Source of the DNA: Eubacterium sp. MSJ-21
Lineage (GTDB): Bacteria > Bacillota > Clostridia > Lachnospirales > Lachnospiraceae
Direction: 5' to 3'
Assembly (NCBI RefSeq): GCF_018918185.1
Contig: NZ_JAHLPZ010000001.1
Span: forward strand, 62,001-126,000
Length of the DNA: 64,000 nt
Shown here piece by piece: positions 30,312-38,702 of the stretch. Each line of letters begins with the position of its first letter. The stretch's first letter is position 1. The translations under genes were made by a program, and so were the position numbers. A model generated the notes under the pieces. The model was given only the letters and a program-made list of their open reading frames with translations. It was not told where the DNA came from and made no database searches.

Positions 30312-30677
30312 ATGTGTATTTATATTGGCATTGAAGATTTAGTAGCGAATGCGTTAATAGAGCTGGTTGAGAAATCGGAAAAAAGAGAAGTTTTGTTTAA
30401 ACAATTAGATGAATATGGAGCCCAAGTGATAAAGTATTTAAATGATAAACAAGAACAGGCAGTGCTGGTATTATCTAAAGAGCGTACAAATGATTTTTTA
30501 CATGATTATTCTGATTATTTTGAATTATTTTCAAGTGGTATAGATGAAGGAATTCGATTAAAAGAAGGTGTCTCAGTTAGTCAATTATGGGAAAAATTTA
30601 GAGGATATTTATCAGTTGATGTTATGTTAGCATTTATGGATAGAGTTTCTGTTAGTGCATTGGGGGTTTCTGCTTGA
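30312..30677 (+). CDS. Small protein of unknown function coupled to an HD hydrolase
   Basis: I do not recognise this 121-aa protein. It is acidic and mostly predicted helical: an N-terminal IYIGIEDLVANALIELVEKSEKR helix, a central LNDKQEQAVLVLSKERTNDFLHDYSDYFELF, and EGVSVSQLWEKFRGYLSVDVMLAFMDRV. It has no signal, metal motif or membrane segment. GGAGGG precedes ATG 30312. Its stop TGA overlaps the TTG start of the HD gene (TTGA), which implies translational coupling and a functional link, perhaps as a sensor or inhibitor of the enzyme. Confidence 0.75.
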   Translation: MCIYIGIEDLVANALIELVEKSEKREVLFKQLDEYGAQVIKYLNDKQEQAVLVLSKERTNDFLHDYSDYFELFSSGIDEGIRLKEGVSVSQLWEKFRGYLSVDVMLAFMDRVSVSALGVSA

Positions 30678-32296
30678 CAAAGAATAAACGTTTTAAAGAT
30701 CCTATATATGGGTATATAGACATTGATGAATCAATTATCTCGAATATTGTAGATACAGCTGGATTTCAGCGTCTAAGAAATGTTATTCAGACTAGTTACT
30801 CTCCGTTATATTCTTCTGCGGTGCATAATCGTTTTGTACATTCGTTGGGAGTGTATCATTTGGGATGCATTGTTTCAAAAAGTATCGGTAATCGTAAGAA
30901 TGAATATGTGGAAATAGAACAGATTGAAAGGATTCTGGAAATCTTTGAAATTGCATGTTTGCTGCATGATTTAGGACATGCACCCTTTTCGCATACAGGG
31001 GAAGAGTATTATCTTGAAAAAGGAAAAAGAGATCTACTCCATAAAAAGATTGTCGAACTTACAGCAGATGCAGACTTAGATGAAGAAATTAAAAGTAAAA
31101 ATTATAAAGCTGCACCGCACGAACTTATGAGTGTGATTGTTGCACTTAGAGATTATGATTTTTTGTTTAAAAATGACGAAGAGAAAAGTTTATTCGCAAG
31201 ATGTATATTAGGCTATCCTTATGTAAAGAAGGGGGATTCAAAATATTCTTTTCTTAATTGCATAATTTCTTTTTTGAATTCATCAGTAATAGATGTTGAT
31301 AAATTAGATTATCTAATAAGAGATGCTTACATAACGGGATTTGATACTGTGTCCATAGATTATGTACGACTACTTCAAAGTATTAAGCTTCGAAAAGAAG
31401 AACAAGTATATCAAGTTGTATATACAAAAGGCGCAATTAGTGTCATTGAAAATGTAGTATATGCACATGATGCAGAACGTAAGTGGATACAAAATCATCC
31501 GGTTGTACAATATGAATCATATTTGTTACAGAGTGCAATAGAAGCGTTAAAAAACAAGTATGCACATATTAACTTATTTTCTTATGATGCATTAACTGAA
31601 AATGGTATAGAAATTTTTGAGAATTATAAGGTAGCTTTGTTGTGTGATGCAGATATCACTTTTTTGATGAAAAACTTAGATAGTGACTCAGGAAAAGAGT
31701 ATTTTCGGAGAAAAGATAGAAGACATCCTTTGTGGAAGTCTGAAGCGGAATATAAAGCGATTTTTAATGTCGGTTATACAGATACTATCTTTGAAATTGT
31801 TGAAAATGGTCTGGAAGGATTATGTAAGTACTTGAACTTTGTATGCAAATCACAAGAAATTAATGAAAATGCTTTGAATGCCTGTAAAAGAGACATAGAG
31901 AATGCTCAAGCGTTGCATTCTAAGGTGTTAACAAAAAAAGAAAATATAGAAGCAATGATTTCCGAAAAAAGAAGACATTTGCAATGGTTGGAAGCTTTAA
32001 AGTCATTTGCAGAGGAAGAAGGAATTGCTTTTGATTTTGTTATTCTAAAAGCCAATCAGTTTAATAGTGGTTTTGCAAAAGATGCATTCGCAAAAATTCA
32101 AATTGAATTTAATACATTGCAGAAACCATGCTATTTTGAGAAGGTCACAAATACGCTTAAAGCAGAAAAGAGCTCTAGAGAAAAATTCTTTTATTTGTTC
32201 TATAGAAGAATTGACAAAGAAACAAAAATTGATTTGAGAAAATTGGCAGTGATATTGGGAACAATAGCGATGAAAGAAGCATTTAGTGAAAATTAA
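30674..32296 (+). CDS. HD-domain phosphohydrolase (SAMHD1/dNTPase-like)
   Basis: The 540-aa product carries the HD motif set of the dNTP triphosphohydrolase/SAMHD1 superfamily: His56 in HNRFVHSLGV, His98-Asp99 in CLLHDLGHAPFSHT, and the downstream DVDKLDYLIRDAY with Asp212. Such enzymes hydrolyse dNTPs or other nucleotides; bacterial dGTPase-type members can starve phage replication. The C-terminal third contains a predicted coiled coil (ACKRDIENAQALHSK onward). The TTG start overlaps the stop of the small gene. Its place next to IetAS makes defence plausible, but the substrate is not shown. Confidence 0.82.
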   Translation: MTKNKRFKDPIYGYIDIDESIISNIVDTAGFQRLRNVIQTSYSPLYSSAVHNRFVHSLGVYHLGCIVSKSIGNRKNEYVEIEQIERILEIFEIACLLHDLGHAPFSHTGEEYYLEKGKRDLLHKKIVELTADADLDEEIKSKNYKAAPHELMSVIVALRDYDFLFKNDEEKSLFARCILGYPYVKKGDSKYSFLNCIISFLNSSVIDVDKLDYLIRDAYITGFDTVSIDYVRLLQSIKLRKEEQVYQVVYTKGAISVIENVVYAHDAERKWIQNHPVVQYESYLLQSAIEALKNKYAHINLFSYDALTENGIEIFENYKVALLCDADITFLMKNLDSDSGKEYFRRKDRRHPLWKSEAEYKAIFNVGYTDTIFEIVENGLEGLCKYLNFVCKSQEINENALNACKRDIENAQALHSKVLTKKENIEAMISEKRRHLQWLEALKSFAEEEGIAFDFVILKANQFNSGFAKDAFAKIQIEFNTLQKPCYFEKVTNTLKAEKSSREKFFYLFYRRIDKETKIDLRKLAVILGTIAMKEAFSEN

Positions 32297-32300
32297 GAAG

Positions 32301-32324
32301 CGGATGGCTCGAATGAGCCATCCG
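32301..32324 (+). terminator. Hairpin after the HD gene
   Basis: CGGATGGCTC (32301-32310) and GAGCCATCCG (32315-32324) form a perfect 10-bp stem with a 4-nt loop, followed only by TTTACA. It can serve the convergent DUF6061 gene too. Confidence 0.7.
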
Positions 32325-32348
32325 TTTACAACTATATAGATAAGGAGT

Positions 32349-32588
32349 TTAGAAAGGATCCAAACTATCCTCCGCATCCACCCATGCCTGCATCTCGCCA
32401 TCCAGCGCATGTCTTGCATATTCCAGCGGATTATCAATCGCCAGAGCATTCAAGCACCGTTGGGAATTAGGAGTGGTCCGTATTCCGGATTCTGCCTGAT
32501 TACAGTCAATCCGGAGGATGTAGCCGTCATAGTGGTTAATGTCTATGCTGTTATGCATCGGGTTATATTCAGCGTGTATCAATTTCAT
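32349..32588 (-). CDS. DUF6061-like small protein
   Basis: The 79-aa protein starts MKLIHAEYNPMHNSIDINHYDG and continues RIDCNQAESGIRTTPNSQRCLNALAIDNPLEYARHALDGEMQAWVD. This pattern (beta-rich start, then a helix with PLEYA) fits the DUF6061 family from memory. ATG 32588 has AAAGGA 10 nt upstream; a longer frame to 32747 adds a hydrophobic N-terminus without a ribosome-binding site. Family function is unknown. It often lies near mobile DNA in Clostridia, consistent with its place here. Confidence 0.65.
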   Translation of the reverse strand: MKLIHAEYNPMHNSIDINHYDGYILRIDCNQAESGIRTTPNSQRCLNALAIDNPLEYARHALDGEMQAWVDAEDSLDPF

Positions 32589-32629
32589 TGTTATTAGTCC
32601 TTTCATTTGAATTGGAGGTAAAAAGCCCA

Positions 32630-32647
32630 TGGGCTTATTTTGGACTT
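32630..32647. other. Att-like repeat, internal copy
   Basis: TGGGCTTATTTTGGACTT shares TGGGCTTATTTT with 21242-21253, where GGACTT also follows 7 bp further on. It shares TGGGCTTATTT with 38597-38607. Confidence 0.3.
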
Positions 32648-32800
32648 GAAAAACTTTCGAAATAGATATAATAATCACGAAATATACCATTATGTAAAAT
32701 AAAACATCACTAGAAATATTTAAAACAATACAAGTTGTGATACTCATAGTTGTGTTGCTACAATTATTGAGTAATTAACGCGTAGGAGATAAGCCGTGTA

Positions 32801-32904
32801 GAAATAAAGGGAAAAGTCCGATGCAAGTTTACTTGCATTCGGGCTTTTTTCTTTATTTCTATAGGGCGTGAGCCCGCGAGACAAACACGCGAAGCGTGGT
32901 TGTC
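32801..32904. terminator. Cluster of strong hairpins (bidirectional terminator and flanking stems)
   Basis: GAAATAAAG (32801-32809) pairs with CTTTATTTC (32851-32859), enclosing GCAAG-TTTA-CTTGC. This forms a ~59-nt stem with A- and T-rich arms, so it can terminate both ways. It is followed by GGGC-GTGA-GCCC (32864-32875) and by GACAAACACGC-GAA-GCGTGGTTGTC (32880-32904, one mismatch). Such clusters are seen at ends or transfer origins of mobile elements; here the role is inferred only. Confidence 0.6.
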
Positions 32905-32989
32905 ATGCACGGCGGATTATATTATAATTTTATATTAGTCAAAGCTATGTTTGGCAGGTGAAAACAGCGGAACAGATAGGAGGGGCAGC

Positions 32990-33556
32990 ATGAGCAAGGC
33001 AACGACAAAGTTTGCAATCGCATTTGCGTTTAAGGAGTTATTATTAGAAAAATCAATTGATAAAATAACAATCAATGACATTACGGAAAAATGTGGGATA
33101 AACCGGCAGACTTTTTATTATCATTTTCATGATATATATGAGTTGATTGAATGGATTTGTGAAACAGATGCAGATCATGTCCTCAAACAGAATAAAACAT
33201 ATGATACGTGGCAGGAAGGATTTCTGGCAATATTTCATCTGCTGAAAAAGGACGAACCTTTTGTTGTCAACATCTATCATAATGCTCCGCGAGGATATAT
33301 TTACCGATATTTGTATAAAGTAACGTATCAGCTGATATATGATGTACTCGAAGAAAAAGCGGAAGGTATGGTTGTGCGGGAAGAGGATAAAACATTCATT
33401 GCGGATTTTTACAAATATGGGTTTGTTGGACTGGTGTTAGAATGGATTGACAAGGGAATGAAGGAGGATCCGAAACAGATCATAGAAAGATTGAATGCAT
33501 TGATTCAGGGATCTTTCGCGCATGCATTGAATAATGCAAAACTGAACAAGAACTGA
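32990..33556 (+). CDS. TetR family regulator (DhaS-like) upstream of oleate hydratase
   Basis: The 188-aa product has an N-terminal TetR HTH (ITINDITEKCGINRQTFYYHFHDIYELIEWI) and a helical C-terminal ligand domain with LVLEWIDKGMKEDPKQIIERL, as in the DhaS/YbiH-like branch. AGGAGGGG precedes ATG 32990; a longer frame to 32951 is less likely. It lies 171 bp before ohyA in the same direction, so it likely controls ohyA in response to a fatty acid. This is inferred from context. Confidence 0.88.
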   Translation: MSKATTKFAIAFAFKELLLEKSIDKITINDITEKCGINRQTFYYHFHDIYELIEWICETDADHVLKQNKTYDTWQEGFLAIFHLLKKDEPFVVNIYHNAPRGYIYRYLYKVTYQLIYDVLEEKAEGMVVREEDKTFIADFYKYGFVGLVLEWIDKGMKEDPKQIIERLNALIQGSFAHALNNAKLNKN

Positions 33557-33559
33557 TTG

Positions 33560-33675
33560 CGACAAACCCCGTAGTTTGTCGTATATGGATGCAATGTAAG
33601 AGGATTGTCGCTTTCTATGACAGTTCTCTTTTTTTGTGTATAGTAGGAAGAAGATTTTGTGGATATACTGTATAT
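33560..33675 (+). promoter_or_regulatory. Candidate TetR operators before oleate hydratase
   Basis: CGACAAAC (33560-33567) and GTTTGTCG (33574-33581) form a perfect inverted repeat with a 6-nt gap. ATATAC-T-GTATAT (33663-33675) is a second odd-centred palindrome. Either could bind the TetR protein; the first could also act as a weak terminator. Confidence 0.5.
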
Positions 33676-33727
33676 ATGGAAACAAAGAAAAATGTCACAG
33701 TTTAAACAAAAAAGGAGTGTGTTTATT

Positions 33728-35521
33728 ATGTATTATTCAGCAGGAACTTATGAAGCATTTGCAAGACCAGAAAAACCGGAGGGGGCTGACCGGAAATCGG
33801 CATATATCATTGGAACAGGATTGGCTGGGCTTTCTGCCGCCTTTTATCTGGTGAGGGATGGGCAGGTAAAGGGAGAGCGTATTCATCTCCTTGAGAAGCT
33901 GGATCTTGCCGGAGGCAGCTGCGATGGAAGAAAAGATGTCCGAAAAGGCTTCTACATGCGTGGCGGAAGAGAAATGGATAACCATTTTGAATGTATGTGG
34001 GATATGTTCCGGGATGTTCCTTCGATAGAGACACCGGGCGTCTCTGTTCTGGATGAGTATTATTGGTTAAACAAGCATGATCCGAATTATTCCCTTTGCA
34101 GGGCTTCTGAGAAATGCGGGCAGGATGCACATACAGATAAGAAATTTACACTTGATAAGGATTCAGCCCTGGCATTGTCAAAGTTGTTTATGACACCGGA
34201 AAAAGATTTGGAGGATAAAAAAATCAGTGAGATATTGCCGGATTCCTTCTGGGACACGAATTTCTGGCTGTACTGGCAGACCATGTTTGCATTCCAGAGA
34301 TGGTCATCTGCATTGGAAATGAAACGGTATTTGTGCAGATACTGCCATCATATTGATGGACTTCCGGATTTTTCCGCACTCCGCTTTACGAAATACAATC
34401 AATACGAGAGCATGATTCTTCCGCTTGTAAAATATCTCGAAAGCCATGGCGTGTCAGTCGAGTATGGCATGGATGTCAAGAATGTTGTCATCAAAGATGA
34501 AAATGGTAAAAAAACTGCCACACAGATTATATATGAGAAGGATGGAAAACCGGGTACAATTGATTTGATCGAGGATGATCTGGTCTTTATAACAAATGGA
34601 TGCTGTACAGATACTTCTTGCTATGGAGATCAAAATACAGCGCCGGATCTGAGCCGGATTAAAAACGGTGCAGGCGAATCTTGGGATTTGTGGAAGAATA
34701 TTGCTGCACAGGCAAAGAATGGCGAGTATGGTAATCCGGATAAATTCTGCGACGATTTTGAAGCAACAAACTGGATGAGCGCAACTGTAGAAACCTCGGA
34801 TGAAGAGATTATCCAGAAGATTATCAGCATTTGCAAGCGGGATCCGAGAGAAGGAAAGGTAACAACCGGAGGAATTGTGACAGTGAAGGATAGTACCGAT
34901 AACTGGTATCTTTCGTGGACAATCAATCGTCAGCCGCAGTTTAAAGCGCAGGATAAAAATACGGTTTTGATCTGGGTATATGCACTTACAACGAATAAAG
35001 AAGGAAATTATGTGAAGAAGGCAATGCGGGATTGTACAGGTGAAGAAGTTTGCCGGGAGTGGCTGTATCACATTGGCGTGCCGACAGATCAGATTGACGA
35101 TTGGGCAAAAAATCGCTGCAATACAACAACCTGCTTCATGCCATACATCAATGCGTTCTTCCAGCCAAGAAAAGAAAGCGATCGTCCGCTTGTTGTTCCG
35201 GAAGGCGCTGTCAATTTTGCATTCCTGGGACAGTTTGCAGAGACACCGAGAGATACTATTTTCACGACAGAATACTCCATCCGTACGGGTATGGAAGCAG
35301 TTTACACACTTATGAACGTAGATCGTGGTGTTCCGGAAGTGTGGGGTTCTAAGTACGATGTACGGGAATTGCTGCGGGCCGCATATTATGCAGTTGATAA
35401 AAAGCCGATTGATGAACTTCCGCTTTCTCTCAAAGAAAAGATTGTCTTAAAGAAAGTAATAAAAGCTGTGGAAGGAACCGACCTGGAGATTTTGCTAAAG
35501 GAAAGTGGATTGCTCCGGTAA
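33728..35521 (+). CDS. ohyA: Oleate hydratase
   Basis: The 597-aa FAD enzyme adds water to the cis-9 double bond of oleate or linoleate to give 10-hydroxy fatty acids, a detoxifying reaction of gut bacteria (family formerly called MCRA). It has the FAD motif IIGTGLAGLSAAFYLVRDGQ, then LEKLDLAGGSCDG and RGGREMDNHFECMWD (substrate and FAD contacts). Length and motifs fit full-length OhyA. GGAG lies 9 nt before ATG 33728; an in-frame TTG at 33659 is rejected because it precedes this Shine-Dalgarno and overlaps the operator palindrome. A TetR regulator precedes it and a terminator follows. Confidence 0.93.
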   Translation: MYYSAGTYEAFARPEKPEGADRKSAYIIGTGLAGLSAAFYLVRDGQVKGERIHLLEKLDLAGGSCDGRKDVRKGFYMRGGREMDNHFECMWDMFRDVPSIETPGVSVLDEYYWLNKHDPNYSLCRASEKCGQDAHTDKKFTLDKDSALALSKLFMTPEKDLEDKKISEILPDSFWDTNFWLYWQTMFAFQRWSSALEMKRYLCRYCHHIDGLPDFSALRFTKYNQYESMILPLVKYLESHGVSVEYGMDVKNVVIKDENGKKTATQIIYEKDGKPGTIDLIEDDLVFITNGCCTDTSCYGDQNTAPDLSRIKNGAGESWDLWKNIAAQAKNGEYGNPDKFCDDFEATNWMSATVETSDEEIIQKIISICKRDPREGKVTTGGIVTVKDSTDNWYLSWTINRQPQFKAQDKNTVLIWVYALTTNKEGNYVKKAMRDCTGEEVCREWLYHIGVPTDQIDDWAKNRCNTTTCFMPYINAFFQPRKESDRPLVVPEGAVNFAFLGQFAETPRDTIFTTEYSIRTGMEAVYTLMNVDRGVPEVWGSKYDVRELLRAAYYAVDKKPIDELPLSLKEKIVLKKVIKAVEGTDLEILLKESGLLR

Positions 35522-35587
35522 GAGAGGTTATTCATCGATATGGATTTAAGCAAAATATCTCAGATAATAATATAAGTAAGAGCAAGG

Positions 35588-35620
35588 AAAGAGGAAGCAT
35601 GTGCGATGTTTCCTCTTTTT
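35588..35620 (+). terminator. ohyA terminator
   Basis: AAAGAGGAAGCAT (35588-35600) pairs with ATGTTTCCTCTTT (35606-35618, one mismatch), ending in a T run. Confidence 0.85.
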
Positions 35621-35650
35621 GTGCAATATGCCGTTGATCCTGATTATTGA

Positions 35651-35678
35651 TTGAAGATTATAGTTGTTATGGTACAAT
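35651..35678 (+). promoter_or_regulatory. Promoter of the DUF6892/DUF7738-like gene
   Basis: TTGAAG (35651-35656), 16 bp, TACAAT (35673-35678), about 50 bp before the start codon. Confidence 0.5.
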
Positions 35679-35726
35679 ATATTTGTAAATTCCCATTTAA
35701 TATTGAAAGAGGGGGTGCAATAAGTA

Positions 35727-36740
35727 ATGAATCAGGTAGAGGTTTTGGATAATGGTGTAGTATTGAATGGCAATTTGCTGACATTTCCACTTTCCTATGA
35801 AGATATACGTGCATTATTTGGAGAGGCCAGGATAAATGTTCAAAGTGATAATCATTTTGAATATTTCTATGATGAACTGGGAATATCGTTTGAGGGGGCA
35901 ACTGCATATCTTCGGAACTTAAAAAAACAGAAAGCTTATATAGATGAGACGCATAATATTACATCTATGACGATGTATGTTACAGGAAAAAAAGTATTCG
36001 CAGAATCAAAGACAGAAAAACGGTATATTGGTGGACTAAAAGTCTTAAATCAAAATATGTCACGCGACAGATTATATCCATATATTCTAGGCTACGGCTA
36101 TAATTCAGAAATTAAGGATGAGCAGGGGAATATGGTTCGGCAGATTCATATGGATATTGTTCTGAAAGTAGAAGATGAACGAAAGAGAAAAGATATTCCA
36201 GTCTATGATGGAGATCAAATTCTATTAGATGTATATATCGGATTCAGACCGGAACGTCCAAAGAGTGATGAGAACTATAATATCACTGTTCCTGATGAAC
36301 CTTGTCTGATATTCGATACATTTAATTTTAAGCTCGCCGTAATACAGGAACTCATGTACAATCAGGAAGTCTTGAAGCCATATTTTGATATATACGATTA
36401 TATGATTTTCAAAAAAGCACATTGGAATCTTGAAACAGATAAAAATGTACGCGCCGCGGTAAGCTTCTTTAAGGAATTACCGATTCCGGCAAGTCTTGCA
36501 GGGCTGGTCAAAGAAATTAATATGGATGGTTCCGATGAAATCTATATGCAGATTGCACCAGAGTGGGACGGAAGAGACGAAAGATTTGATTTCAGAAAAG
36601 TAACAAAATCGGAGATGGAGCAGTTCCCAAATCTGAAGAAAATGCTCATTTTCGGAAATGAACGTGACGCAGAAAGTCTTAGAAAAGTATGTGATCCGTT
36701 GGGGATTGAAGTGGAACCTATGGCTTGTACATCTGTTTAG
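35727..36740 (+). CDS. Two-domain uncharacterised protein (DUF7738/DUF6892-like)
   Basis: The 337-aa protein has no signal peptide. Residues 1-~110 (VVLNGNLLTFPLSYEDIRALFGEAR, then FYDELGISFEGATAYLRNLKKQ) resemble the small beta domain called DUF7738. Residues ~190-335 with FDTFNFKLAVIQELMYNQEVLKPYFD resemble DUF6892. Both names come from memory and the functions are unknown; related proteins occur as orphan immunity-like genes. The C-terminal segment (FPNLKKMLIFGNERDAESLRKVCDPLG) looks like an alpha/beta repeat unit. It is a single-gene unit with its own promoter. Confidence 0.6.
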   Translation: MNQVEVLDNGVVLNGNLLTFPLSYEDIRALFGEARINVQSDNHFEYFYDELGISFEGATAYLRNLKKQKAYIDETHNITSMTMYVTGKKVFAESKTEKRYIGGLKVLNQNMSRDRLYPYILGYGYNSEIKDEQGNMVRQIHMDIVLKVEDERKRKDIPVYDGDQILLDVYIGFRPERPKSDENYNITVPDEPCLIFDTFNFKLAVIQELMYNQEVLKPYFDIYDYMIFKKAHWNLETDKNVRAAVSFFKELPIPASLAGLVKEINMDGSDEIYMQIAPEWDGRDERFDFRKVTKSEMEQFPNLKKMLIFGNERDAESLRKVCDPLGIEVEPMACTSV

Positions 36741-36859
36741 ATTAGAAGAGATAACAGTGTAATTGCAAGATATATACAAGAAGAGTGTGTTGTTCGATAT
36801 CAGATAAAATGATATACTGTGAATTATAAGAGTTTGTTGATAGAAAGAGAGTTAAGCAT

Positions 36860-38356
36860 TTGAATAATACTTTTAACCTTTCACAATTTGATGAGTATAG
36901 AGAAGATAATAGGAGAGAAGTGAAGAAAGCAAATGGTGGTTTGCCGGTTTCTTTGTGGGATACATATTCTTCTTTTGCGAACTGTTATGGCGGAGTCATT
37001 ATCCTTGGCGTCAAAGAAAATAAAGATGGCAGTTGGAGAACTACCGGTCTCCAGAATGTGTCTAAGCTTCGTAAAGAATTTTGGGATAATATGAACAATC
37101 CCAAGAAGGTAAGTATCAATCTCCTGTCAGAAGATGATGTGCAGACTTATGAGATTGGCGATAATCATGATGTTATCATGGTTATTTATGTGCCGATGGC
37201 GAAGCGTGAGCAAAAGCCGGTGTACATCAATAACGATATTTTTAATGGTACATTCCGCAGAAATTATGAGGGCGATTATCGTTGTACCCGGTTGCAGGTA
37301 AAGACCATGCTTCGTGATCAGACTGAGCGAACCATGGATATGGAAGTGTTGGACAAGGTACCGATGGAAGATTTGAATTATGATACCATCCATGGATATC
37401 GTAACAGCCACCGTTCTTTAAAAGAGGGACATCCGTTTGAGCGCTTGAGCGATCATGAATATTTGCGAAGTATTGGCGCCGCTGCTATTTCTGATGAGGA
37501 TGGAAAGTTACATCCTACGGCAGCAGGTATGCTGATGTTTGGTGACGAGTATAATATTGTGCGCCACTTCCCAGAGTATTTCTTGGATTACAGAGAAGAG
37601 CTAGACCCTACCACGCGCTGGAGTGACAGATTGCAGTCCAGTTCCGGTGAATGGTCCGGAAATGTGTGCGACTTTTATTTTAGGGTTTATAACAAAATTA
37701 TTAAAGATGTTAAGGTGCCATTCAAAATGTCCGGTGGTGAGCGTGTTGACGATACGCCGGTACACAAGGCAATTCGTGAAGCATTGGCAAATTGTCTGAT
37801 TAATGCAGACTATCATGGCTTGCGAGGTGTTGTTATCCGAAAAGAGCCAGACAAGCTGGTTTTGGCAAATCCTGGTTATATCAGAACGGGTAAAAAGCAG
37901 ATGCGTCTTGGTGGTGAATCCGATCCGCGAAACAAGGCTCTTATGAAGATGTTTAATCTCATCAATATCGGTGAACGCGCCGGAAGTGGTGTTCCGAATA
38001 TCTTTAATGTTTGGGCAGATGAAGGCTGGGAAGAACCGGTGATTGAAGAGAGATTTGATCCGGATAGAACGATACTGTCGCTTTCTTTCAAAAAAAGCGG
38101 CGATAAAAAAGCGGCGATAAAAAACGGCGATAAAAAAGCGGCGATAAAAAATGGCGATAAAAAGATAACTAAAAAAACACAAATGCAATGTGATAAAATT
38201 CTCGAATTTATGGAATATGGCAAAGAATATGGCATTTGGGATTTTTGTGAATTATTAGGATTAAAAGAAAGCCGGACCAAAGAAATTTTAAAAGGTCTTT
38301 CGGATTATATTGAAATTATTGGTAGTAATAGAGATAGGAGATATAGAAAAAAATAA
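36860..38356 (+). CDS. AlbA_2 (Schlafen-type) domain ATP-binding regulator
   Basis: The 498-aa product has an N-terminal AlbA_2/Schlafen-like domain (FANCYGGVIILGVKENKDGSW, about 35-60), a middle region, and a C-terminal ATPase-like segment with ALANCLINADYHG (Asn box) and NIGERAGSGVPNIF (glycine loop). A winged-helix tail begins near 445. Between the last two lies a tandem lysine-rich repeat (GDKKAAIKN twice, then GDKKITKK). Such proteins are usually annotated as putative transcriptional regulators. TTG 36860 is preceded by a weak AAAGAGAG. Confidence 0.8.
   Translation: MNNTFNLSQFDEYREDNRREVKKANGGLPVSLWDTYSSFANCYGGVIILGVKENKDGSWRTTGLQNVSKLRKEFWDNMNNPKKVSINLLSEDDVQTYEIGDNHDVIMVIYVPMAKREQKPVYINNDIFNGTFRRNYEGDYRCTRLQVKTMLRDQTERTMDMEVLDKVPMEDLNYDTIHGYRNSHRSLKEGHPFERLSDHEYLRSIGAAAISDEDGKLHPTAAGMLMFGDEYNIVRHFPEYFLDYREELDPTTRWSDRLQSSSGEWSGNVCDFYFRVYNKIIKDVKVPFKMSGGERVDDTPVHKAIREALANCLINADYHGLRGVVIRKEPDKLVLANPGYIRTGKKQMRLGGESDPRNKALMKMFNLINIGERAGSGVPNIFNVWADEGWEEPVIEERFDPDRTILSLSFKKSGDKKAAIKNGDKKAAIKNGDKKITKKTQMQCDKILEFMEYGKEYGIWDFCELLGLKESRTKEILKGLSDYIEIIGSNRDRRYRKK
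38101..38163 (+). repeat. In-frame 27-nt tandem repeat inside the AlbA_2 gene
   Basis: GGCGATAAAAAAGCGG is repeated with a 27-nt period over 38098-38163 and encodes GDKKAAIKN copies. Homopolymer and unit repeats of this kind are prone to slippage. Confidence 0.7.
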
Positions 38357-38390
38357 GTGAAGTTGTTTCTATTTTAAGGAACATGTAATG

Positions 38391-38424
38391 AAGCCGAGAT
38401 TATATTTATATATTCTTGGCTTTT
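38391..38424 (+). terminator. Terminator after the AlbA_2 gene
   Basis: AAGCCGAGA (38391-38399) pairs with TCTTGGCTT around an AT-rich loop, followed by TTATTT. The remaining gap to 38703 shows no gene, only the att-like repeat at 38591. Confidence 0.6.
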
Positions 38425-38590
38425 ATTTATATTACTTGAATAAAAAGGTTAACCAATCCCCTTCCCAATCCGATACCATACATATAAAAGCTCAAAAGGA
38501 ATTGAGTTCAAAAAACTTCAAGGATGAAGTAATAAGGTTTTCAGAGGTGTAGGGGATTACTATACCTATTTCTGTATTATTTCTTTACCC

Positions 38591-38607
38591 TTGTAGTGGG
38601 CTTATTT
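38591..38607. other. Att-like direct repeat, copy 2
   Basis: TTGTAGTGGGCTTATTT differs from 21236-21252 at one position in 17. It would define a 17.4-kb segment if these are element ends. Confidence 0.35.
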
Positions 38608-38702
38608 CCTATGTGAAAATGCGTAATTTATAGTTGTGATAAAAAGATTGGAGCCTGTATCATGGAAACGCAGGTGAAACAGTATAAATCGGGGGTGAGA
38701 TG

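Noticed and set aside
38098-38163. Short regularly spaced repeats considered as CRISPR
   Set aside because: They are in-frame tandem units without spacers inside a coding gene, and no cas genes are present.
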